Below are positions 50,130 through 62,100 of a stretch of DNA of 64,000 bases, in pieces. Below the pieces are notes generated by a model. That model searched no databases. It was given only the letters and a program-made list of their open reading frames with translations, and was not told where the DNA came from. The stretch's first letter is position 1. Each line of letters starts with the position of its first letter. The position numbers and the translations under genes were made by a program. The stretch is from Clostridia bacterium (GTDB lineage Bacteria; Bacillota; Clostridia; Christensenellales; UBA1242): NCBI GenBank assembly GCA_017399265.1, contig JAFQDL010000001.1, forward strand, positions 1-64,000, in the 5' to 3' direction.

Positions 50130-53100
50130 ATGGAAAAATTTTTATTAGGATTAAAGAAGATTTTTTTGGTGGTGGCAATCTTGTGTTCTGGGTTGCTTGC
50201 TTCTTGTTCGTGTAATGATGATCCGTACGCGAATATGAAAATTTCGAAAATTAGTTTAAGTGCTGCGATAGAAGGTCAAGCGAACTTAGACTTAGAAGAT
50301 AATTTGATAAGGATTGTAGAAACGAATACAAATACTGAATCTAATCTCTTTTATATTGAGGTTCAGGTCACGGGGTATAATGGAGATAGGGAGGATATAG
50401 TAAATATTTCTCCGTCGGTTGATGGATATGTTTCGTTTATCTCTTATGATTATGAAATGAGAGGTGATGCTAGGATAGTAAAAGCGTTATTTCAAGCAGA
50501 TAATGGTATTGAAAAAATAAAGTTTGATATAATTTCTGTTGAGGGAATGATAATTACAAGTTTTGAAATGAGCATTGTTAAACCTATCAAAGATTTTAAT
50601 TTTTCTTCAGATGTTGTTCCGGTTATAAAAGGTACAAAAAATATTATATTGGAAGAAGGTAAACCTTCTAAATATATAGAATTTGAACCTGCTTCAACAA
50701 CAGAGCGAAAAGTTAAGTTGTCATTTGCTAATAATGGCCTTGACGAAACTAAATATAGTGTCGAAGAAACAAAGATAAATTATATTGGTGCTGGTGTAAA
50801 TGTTGTTAATCCTATAGTTTCCATATCTGATGGCGTATTGATTGTATCCGATTCTGAGTATGTGCCTCAGACGTTTGGATTGAAGGGTGTTGCGGTAAGT
50901 AATAGTAATATTGAGAAAATTGTACAAGTAGATGTATTAGAAAAGTTAAATAAAGATGAAGTGGTTGTTGCGAATTATGTAACAGATATTGATGAAGAGA
51001 TTTCTTATTATGATGAGTTGGTTCTAGTTGATAAAACAGAAACCATGGTTAATTATAAAATAACTTTGCCAAACAATTACGCTTCAAAAATTCCGGCGGA
51101 ATTTAGACAATTAAGTTTGTTATTTGGTTATGGAAGAGTGTCTGATCCGTTAGCGGCTAATGTGTATGAATTGAAAAATGGTACAAAAGTATACAATGCA
51201 TTTACAAATCCTAAAGGAATATTTACAGTTGTAAAAAAGACCGGAGAGTTGGATTCTGTTAGATGTTATTTTGATGATGAAAAGTATGAATATGGTATTT
51301 CACATACTACAAGTATAAGTAAAAATTACACTATAGATTTTAGGCTTTGTTATAAAGGTTATGAAAATTATTTTGATGGTATTAATATAAGATTGACTGT
51401 TGAAGTTTGTGCATATCCAGACAGTATCGAAGTTTATAATAATCAAAATGGTGTATTGTCGGTTATAGAAGATGATAAGCTTGTTATTTATAAAGATTAT
51501 AAAGGTAATCTTCAAGGTAAAGGTACCGAGATGGTGGCAAAAATATTTGCCGATAATAAAGAGTTGACTACAAGGTCATATAAGTTACATATCTATGATG
51601 AGAATAGTAATGACAGAGATGAAAATCAAGTATTTACATCAGAAGAATTGTCTGAATTGATTAATATTAGAAAACAGGGATCAAGTAAAGTTGAGTTGAA
51701 TAAAACAAATATATTCAGTGGTGAAAGTGTTTTAGTCTCATTATCTAATAATAATAGTGAATTGTATAACAGATTTGTTAATTTGGCTAAAGGTGAAAAG
51801 AAGCCTGATATAAGAATGTCGTTGATTGCGGGTATGGATGCGACTGGATATAGAGTTGTAAAGACTATAAATTTAACTTTTGTTATAGGTGCTGCGGAAT
51901 TTGGTGCTTCGTCAAATCAAACGCCTATAAGAGTTCCTTTTAGTACTGATTATTTGGTTGGTAGCTCAAGATATTATCAGATAGATATATCGAATTATGC
52001 AAGTTGGGCTGGTCAACAATCTGGCTTGTTTGAAGGTTTTTTAGCAAGCAATACAAATCTAGATGATAAAATAATAGGCGTGAGTAATATAACTATGACT
52101 TCTAGTGTAGTTGGCGGCGTTGTTGTGGCGAACACTCCTGGTCAACAAGATAATATTTTCATGTCAGATGTTGGTTCGAAAAGTGGAGCTTTATGTTCTC
52201 CGAAGTTAAATATTTTGTTTACTGGTAATTTGGGTGAATGTACGATTAATGTTGAGTTAGCAAGTGGTTCCAGTTTTAATTTTAGGATAGTGATTTTTTA
52301 TAATTTGCCTGGGAATCCAGATGATACTTATTTGACATTGGGCTCTGTGGCAGATGGGTTGGAATATCGGATTGCTACAGATAGCGTAACTACTAGAATA
52401 ACAAAAATAGATGCTTCTGGTTCGAAAGTTATTAGTGGATTGAGTGCTATTGTTGGAGATAAACAATCATTTGAGCTTAATCTGGATAATGGCGGTGCTG
52501 CGCCTGTTAAATTTAATAAGTTGAATTTGCCTTCGGATATGTCAATGGATGTTAAAGTTAGTAATAAAAATGTGGCAAGTGTAGATGAGAATGGTATTGT
52601 TAGTATTTTGGCATATACACCGGATTCTTTTGAGATAACTGTGGTGATTACAGGTTGGCAAGCTTATTCGGGTGGGGCTAAAGAAGTTGATTTGACATAT
52701 TCAATTCAAGTAAAGATGATTTCTCCGATTAGGGATATTCGATTAAATTCTTCTACATTTGGTGTGTATACTAGAAATACACTTAATATATATGGAGAAG
52801 AGTCGGAGTTTAGTAAAAAAGGTTTGGCTTATTATGAAATAAATGATATGACTAATAAGTTGCCAATAGATGCTAATAAGGTGAATTGGAGTGTGTATTT
52901 GCTTGGATCGGATACTCCGATTGATATAGATTGGACTACTAAAGTTGCATCAAACGTTAAATTGCCAAGTATTTATACAGAAGTATTTAGAGGTAAGATT
53001 GAGAGTGCGTTGTATTTGTATGTAGCGCGTAGTAGTGATAGATCAAAAATAGCCGTTTGGGTAAATGATGAGAATCCACCAGCGAGTGTGAAAGAAGCAA

Positions 53101-56100
53101 ATGAAAAATGGGGTGAGTGGTCATTAAATGTCCAAGTTGAAGTTAAAGATAATTATACAACTATAACTGGTTACTATGGGCTTATTAATAATGTAAAAAG
53201 ATCTGCATTGAATGTAAGAGATAATTTAAGAATAGAAGATATTGTTCCGATATTAGTGAATAATAGTATTTCTTTTGACTTAAGGTCGTTAGAAAAGGAT
53301 ATTGACTATGTTCAGAGTGGAAACTATTATATAATGAATGAAGATAGTGATAAGATATACATAGAAGTACCTTATTATAATGTAATTCCTGACACTATAT
53401 CGTTGGGGCATTTTGATGTGAATACAGATGTGGTTAGTTTCAGTAATTCAGAAATGATAGATGTAAGTGTTGATACTATTAATCAAATTGTTACAATAAA
53501 GTTAAAAAGGTTAAGCGTTCCTAATTTGCATTTAGTTGATTATATAGAGCCTGATTTTGTGGTAACTTTAAGTCCTAAATCTAGTCAGACTGGTCCAAAC
53601 TCTTATTCAATAAAAACTGTGATCAATGTCCAAGTGGAAGATGGTGTAAAAAATCCATTTACTATAAAGACACAACAACAATTACAGGCAATAGAAGAAA
53701 ACTTAGCTTCTAATTATGTACTTGCTAACGATATTGTCTTAAACGATTCTTTTAGACCAATTGGTACTAATGAAAAACCATTTACTGGTTCTTTAGTCGG
53801 TTATAAAGAAGCAATTAATGGTGGAAAACATTATTATACAATATATAATATGAAGTTAAATTACAATCTAAAAGATGGCGGATATTTGTATATTCCAGAA
53901 ACTGGTTTAGATCCAATTGCAGCATTTGGTTTGTTTGGATTTGCAAAAAATGCGTTATTTGATGGTGTAAATATTAATGGAGTGGATATTACCATTGATA
54001 CTACTACTCCTGTGGTTAATAATGAAGTTGTTACTGAAATTCCTATTAGTATATACATAGGTTCTTTGGCTGGTGTTATTGAGTCGTGTGTAATAAAGAA
54101 TTGTGTAGTAGACTCTGCTGATAATGTAAGAGCTGTGACTGGAGAAATTGTTGAAAAGTTGGCTAATAGCTACTCAGGTATTTATACGTATTCAAGTTCT
54201 GATGTGGAAAATAAAGTTTATTTAGGTGGTGTTGTAGGATATGCAAAAGAATCGTCCTCATTGATTGATAATTCTAGTTATGTGGTGTTATCGGATAGAC
54301 GTAATAATAATTTAACTGCAATTGGTGGCGTTGTTGGTCAAATAGAAGGTGGGGCAATTTCATATACAAAGCATAATTCTGCTGGTGCGAAATATCAGAA
54401 TGCTCATGTAGTCACTGTTATTAATCCACATATGTATAATTTGTATAAAACCGTGGATTCTGTATATTCTGGTAAAAATTTTGGTGGAATTGCGGGTTCC
54501 GTGGAAGATGTTGCTATATCAGGAGCTGTTGTAAAACCTGTAATCTTTGGATACCAGAACGTAGGTGGTGTCGTTGGAGACGCGGTATTGAGCGGTGATA
54601 ATGCATACATAAAGGATTGTAAAATAATGCCAACACTTTTAGGTGTATTAAATGTTGGTGGTGTTGTCGGAAGTGTTAAGATTACAGGTAATGCTGTGTT
54701 GTCTCAAAATATGGTGCAATTCTTGAATAATAAAGATGAATATGCATTCTTTAACTCAGGAATATTGGGTGCATTAAATGTTGGTGGAATTGCAGGATTT
54801 GTTAATGAGGAGTCTAGAGACGAATTTGGTACTTATAATTCTGTATATAGTTATGTAACTACAGACTTTATAGTTGATAAATATACATATGAAGATTTGT
54901 TTAAGAGAAATACTTCTAGAAATTATTATGGTGATATTGTATATTTGAATTTGCATAATAAAGTTGAAGTAGATAAATATTCTTTATACGCATCTTATGG
55001 TAGTGTGAGTGATGAACAAAAAGAAACTTATTTCTATGCAGAGGCTAATTTGCATACTTACATAAGAGATGGTTATAAGTATGATGGTATAAAATCTGAT
55101 AATACTGCGGTGGAGAAAGAACACGTTGCAGCACCTTGTAGTATGTATATAAATGCTAATATGTATAATGAGGACGAGGGTAAATATGTTGTAAAAGATT
55201 TCTATGTTAAGCCTAATAATCCTGATAAGATATACAAAGTTGATAATATGAATGATAATGGATTGATAGGAAGCGATAGTATAGATAGCAATGGTTATAT
55301 TGAAGGCGACGATAAATTAAGATATTATCAATATAAGATAGGTGATTCTGATTCTAAAATATATCTTTTGAATACACCAAAGATGAAGGGAAAGGATTAT
55401 ATAGTATTGACAGTAGATCTTCCGCCATCATCTTTGACAGTGAAAGAGCCAAGCAGTAAACCTGATTATTCATATAGTGTGGAGGGGGTTGAAGAGTATT
55501 CTATAGCTATAACATTATTTGAATTGGCTACTACAGATTTGAATGGCGATGGTATAACAAATAAAACTGAAGAATTGTTTGTAGAATCTATTAATCAATA
55601 TCTTAACGATTTTAGTACTTATCAGTTGGATAAGTTGTATGATTTGGAGATCTTGCCTAAGTTTATTAAAGAATCAAGTGTGTACTATTCTTTGAGAGAA
55701 GGGGATAATATGTATGTATACCTTTATACTCAAGGCAAAGATACATTTATCAAGGCATTAAGACCAGGTAATGTTCAGTTAACTATTACAAGTACATACG
55801 ACGATACAAAGAAAGTAGTTGTAAATATTGAGATAGTTAGAAGAATTAGCGATATATCATTGTATTTGTCTTTGAATGCTGATAGACAAAATACTGATAT
55901 TACGTTAGTAAAAAATTCTTCTAATAAAGTATATGTTGATTTGTATTCCTATTACTATGATGCGGCGAATAATTTCTGCAAGTTATATGGTAATATCGAT
56001 TTGGTTGGCAGTGCTTTAAAAAATACAGGTTTGAGATTATTCTTCTTAACAAATGAAGGAGAAGTTGCCCACAAAATAACAGGAGATGTGGATAACTACA

Positions 56101-59100
56101 TAAATACTCTTACAAACAATTTTGAGTTTGATAATTGTGAATTGAAGTATATGAATGTATTGGACGTTGATAATACTCCAACAGAATATTACTTGATATA
56201 TGCTGATTGTGATAACATCTCAAATTGTTATATTACAGCAAAGATTATTACTGAAAATGCTGTAAACTTATTTGCTGTGCCTTATACATATTCTAGTAAT
56301 GTAGAGACGCGTGAAAAAGTTGTGTTTCAAGAGTTTTATGACATGCTAGCTGATGGGGTTAAGCTAAATTCAAATGTAGTGGATTATAAGATAAAATATG
56401 ACGAAGTTATAGGAAAAACATTCTCTGTTAATGTAGTGAATGGTACAAGTGGAATTTCTACTACTAATACTTCTGTAACAGCGACTCCTAAAGAGGCTGG
56501 AAAATTCTCTATTACAATAAATACAGATAATGAAAACACAGAACTATATATGTTTATATCTAGTGGAACTAAGCAAATAGAAGCAAACAATATTGCTAGA
56601 ATTAGTTCGATTGATAAACAATTAAATGGTGGACAATATGTGTCTTTAACTAAAGGAAATATAAATTATTTCTTCCAAAATATTTATCTTTATAAGATAG
56701 CCAAGTCACCAAATGATGTATTGATAACATTTGGTAAATATCAATTAAAATTATTAAGCTTAAATGAGTTTAGGCAAGCGGGTAATTTGAAATATATCAC
56801 ATATAATTTCCAAGTAGAAGTTATGACAGATTGTTTCTTTGAATGTACTGAAATTGAAAATTATAACTTTACATTTATTACTAATCTGATTATTGACAAT
56901 GATGGTGCGCAAGAAAAATTGGATTATATTGAGTTGCCATATACAATGATTCCTCAAGAATTAGAGAACTCTGATGTTAAGCATTTTGATGGCGTAACAA
57001 TGAAATCTTATGACGTTGAGGCTGGTGAAGAAAAGACTGGTTATGAAGTAGATCAAAATCTACCTAGCAATACATTGGTTGTTGGATATTATGGATTATT
57101 ACAAATCAATCTTAACCCAGGATATTCTAATGTGGATTATGTAGAAGTAACAAGTAGTGGTTATCAAGGAACATATATCCAATTTGAACAATTAGTGGCT
57201 GAAACAAAGCTAAATGATAGAGTTGATACAAGTGATAAGTATATTTTTGGTGGCTATTATAGTTCATACAATGCTATTCAGGCCATAACTAATGGAATAA
57301 GATTGTCAAATGTGTCGAATGTGTACTCAAAATATGAAGATTATTATTATGATTTCGATGGAACATATTATGTTAGAACATATCTTGGTTATTTAGAGAA
57401 TGAAAATGTTAAGTTTGATGTTACAATCAAGTATTTCAAAGATGGTAAAGAAATTGAAAATAAGAGACAAGTATTTACAATTGATCCTGTTCTTCATCCA
57501 AGAGTTGATGCAAAGTATAATGGAGCAAGTAATGGGCCAGCAGCGATTGGAACTGATGTAACCATTGTTCTTAGAACTGAAAACACGTGGGATAATATTA
57601 AAGTACAATTAAATAGCAATGGTACAACATTGTTAAATGGATATGCATTACATAAATTGTTGGGAGTTTCTGGAGAATATGGTAATGACCCAGTGGGTTT
57701 AATATCACAACTACAAGAAAATTCGTTATTTAGATATAACAATACTTTGGGCGCGTATGAATTGATATTGCCTATAGAATATGACGAAGATTTGATAGGT
57801 GGATCCTTAAAATTAGAGTTCACAGTAAAGAAAATAATTAATAATCATGTATATTATCATACATCTGAAATAAATATTCAACTTGCGTTGTATGTTATCA
57901 ATGATATAAGTATTGAAGGCGTGCAAGAGGGCGTATTCAATGGTGTATTTAATCAATCGTATGATTTGAGAGTACGTGTAGATGCTACTTATTTCGATAA
58001 CAATATCTACAAGAGGAGTAGTGTTAATGAGGCAGGTCAAGTTGTAGAGTATATTAGATCTCAAATAAGCTTAATCGAGGCAAGAATATCTTCAAGTGGA
58101 TTAGATAAGAATGGTGAAGATAAGATACACAAAACCAAAACATGGTTTGTATTAAATGCTAAGAAGCAATATGAGATATTGAGCGAAGAGACAACTCTTG
58201 GTTATGGATTTGCTGTCACAGATACGAGATATAACGTATCCTATCAACCAAGCAAAAATGCAAGTTATGAAGAGCTGTTATTTGGTGGTTTGAAATTTAG
58301 AAACAATATTTTAGGCACCAATGATATGATTTTAGCTCAAACGGTTATTTGCTATTCTCCATCAAATGTCTATGAGGAATTCGGAAGAAATAGTTCTTCT
58401 ACAGGTGTTTATGTATTGACAGATAAGGAAGAGGTAGGAACTAATTCAAGTACAGGTATCTATCAAGATAAAGTCAATGAATTTAAGTATTGCTTTACTG
58501 ATTCGTTTAGTTTTGCGATGAAAAATTTGTCTGATGATGAAAACCCTACGCCTGTTTATTCGGAAGAAGATTTGAAAGGTATGTCGCCGGGTGTTGCGTA
58601 TATCTTGATGTCAGATATTGAAGTGAATAATTGGAATCCACTTAATACTGAAATTAAGTCATTAGATGGCAATGGTTATGTTATTAGAATAAATAGTTTT
58701 GGAGCAGTGGATACAACAAGTACTGATTCGGAAAAAGCTAATTTTGGATTCATTGGAACTGTTTCTAAAGATACATTACTTAAGAATATCATTCTTGAAA
58801 TCCCTGCTAATCCAGATGTGTTTAGAGAAGATTTAGATTCTATTGATGATTCTAATTCAGTTAATGGTGATATAATTATTGATATTAAGCAAATGACTAA
58901 GTTTAATTATGGTACAGTTGCAGGTATTAATGAAGGTACTATAACTAATGCGTTGGTAATTAATAATGCAGATGAGTATAGATATGAAAGGGATTATGTA
59001 TTATATAGAGAAGGGGAGATTAGTAAAGAATCCTTAGAAAAAAGACTAGATAATTACTACTTTAAATTAGTAGAAAGAAATATCCATGAAAATGTTAACT

Positions 59101-62100
59101 ATGATACAAGAATTCATTCGATAATAAGAGTCCAATCAGGTTTAGAAGACAAGGCAGAGACTAGTATTTATGTGGGTGGCTTGGTAGGTGTAAATAAAGG
59201 CTATATCACAAATAGTGCTGTACAAAATATAACCATATCTGCACCATTCTATGTAGGTGGATTTGTTTGCAATAATGGAGAATCTGGAGAAGGTGGAGAA
59301 GTCGGGGAAGCTGCAAAAATTTCTTCTAGTTATTTTAGAGGCGGCAATGTCGTAAACTACAAAGGTAACGAGGCTGCATTTAGTGGTACAGGTGGCTTTG
59401 TAATGTCAAACAATGGAGAAATTCATTATTCATATATTGAAGGCAATCAAGTAGGCGATAAGTTTAATAGAATTGATTATGTTGCATTGGTGGCTAATTC
59501 ATTAGTAGTTTATTATACAGAAAGCATTAGCTTTAAATCTACTGGGTTGTCTAAAGAAACTTTGAAAGACTATATTGGATACAAGTATTCTTACAATGAT
59601 ACAGAAAGTGAAGAAACTATCTTTAATGTAAGAAACTTTGGTAATGTAGTTATTACAAGTAAAGAGGCTGGTGGATTTGTATACTCTAATAATGGAAATA
59701 TTACTAATAGTTATTCTAATATAGTTGTGTCAGGTGCGGGCACTGCTGGATTCGTGTATTCTAACGAGTCTAGTGGGTATATTAATGCTATTTATACGTT
59801 AAGTAGCGTTAAGGCTAATGATATTAAATATTCGTTGCTTTGTGGAAAAGATATAAGTAAAGGTAATAGTGAAAGTGAAAATCCGTCTAGAAATGAGGGA
59901 ATTATTGAAAATGCTTATTATTTGTACATTACAGAAGAAGACTATATCAACTACTTAGATCAAAATGCTGCAGATAAAGAAAAAATTGCTAAAGTGCAAT
60001 ATGTGATATTACCTGCTGTTAAGGGTATATGGAATGCCGCCAATGAATGGGAAGCAAGTTCAGACGGTGAGTATCAACCATGTGTGTGGGATGTGGTTGA
60101 CAAAAAATATAAGCATGTAAGTAAAGTAAACGGGCTTGATCCTGATGCCTATACAGCAATTTATCAAACAGATAATGATCAAAAGATTATCAAATATTTT
60201 GACAGTGCATATGTTGATAGTATTGATCTAGTTCATACAGAGGGATTAGCACTTAGTTATGCAGACTTCTCTTCTTATGATTCTCTAAATGGATTTGCAT
60301 TTAATAGTGATAGAGAAATCAATGGTGAAGATATTGTTAAATCTGTATGGTTTATTCCAACCGATAATATAGATAACAAAGGTGTTAGAGAGGGGAAAAT
60401 TGTTGACGAGTATTTCAAAAATAACGTCTATAAAAAATATACACCACAATTGGTAGCTGCTAACTTAAGAACAATGAGTATTAAGTACGGAACATTTATT
60501 ACTCCGCTTATGAAAGATGCAAGTATATATGATATTCTAAATACACTTAATGACGAGATGGCAATTACAATTGCTGGTAATATCAGAAGTAATTTAGCTG
60601 TTCGTACAAACTATACTGATGCTCAAAAAGTGGCGTATGCTTATGCATATTTGTATTACGCATATAATAATTTTACAGAAAATGAAGATGATTACTTGTA
60701 TGATGAGTTGAGTTTGTTAAAAGACAAAAAAGTAAGCATTCCAAAACTTTGGGACGGCGTTGTTTCTTCTGAAAGTTTAATAGTTAAGCCTGAAGATCCT
60801 TTGTATCAAGATATATTTAAGAAAAATTTAGAGACAAATATGGATATGTTTGTAAACATCAACATTGGAGTGTTTGATGATGCAGATATGTCAATAATGC
60901 TAGAGACGTTGATAGAGCAAATTAACTTGGTAAATCAAGTGTCGGAAGATGCTACGTCTGCATATAGTTATGCAAATACAGAAAAAAATAAAAATGGTAT
61001 CAGTATTATATATGGAGATACGGTATTAAATCCATATTTGATTGATTCTGTAGAGGATTTTAATGATTATGGCAAGAAACTAGCAACTAATGTAAACAAG
61101 ACTGAATATCAATTGAATAAATCAATGAGATTAATCAAAGATATTGAATTTGGAGATTTGGATAAGGCTGTTCAAACATATGATGTTACATTCTTTGGTG
61201 ATTTAGATGGTAATAATATGAACATGACCAACATTAGAATTGTGGCAGAGACAAATGTAAATACTCCTGCAGCTACTAATATAGGATTATTCGAAGTATT
61301 AGGTTCTAAAGGGAAAAATGCCAATGAAATATACTTTGCAAGTATTAGAAATCTAAACCTTTATATAGATTATGTTCGAGCAAATGCTGTACAAAACTCT
61401 GGCGGTCTTGCGGGAACTATTGAATATGCAAAACTATATAATATCTCAATCAATGGACAGAATAATAACTCTAATATTAGTGGCCTGAATGCCGTTGGTG
61501 GACTTGCTGGATTGATTAAAGAACAAGTTGTGTTAAATAATATAACATCAAATATTGGCGTTACTGCATGTTTTGTTCTTAACGTTGATGGATGTGGAAC
61601 AAATATATTTAGACCATCACATTCTAATTTAGAAAATAGAATTACTAGTGTTGGTCAAGAAATATATAAACTAGATGATGGTAATCTTGTACTTGCAATA
61701 GGTAATAAGACTTTGACAACGGCTCATCAATTCAATTTGTATATTTCTCCATACACTGCAGATTCCGGAAAACAAGGAGAGGAGAATACTGCAAAGATAT
61801 CTTATGCTGGTGGAATTGCTGGTGTAATCGATACATCTGATGTGTTTGTTCAAGATGTAACAGGTGCTAGATATGTTGGAAGCAACACAATCTCTGGTGA
61901 GGTTGTAGGTGGATTATTTGGATATTTGGGTGCTAACGTTAAGATGGTAAATAGTGAGGTGTTAGTAGAAAAAGATATGCACTTAAATTCTTTCGCTATA
62001 TCTGGTGGCTTAGTTGGTCATAGCTTGGGTACTGTAGAGAGAAGTTATGTAGAGAATGAAAATCAAGCAGGTCTAGATAGGGATCTTTACAAGAGAGTGA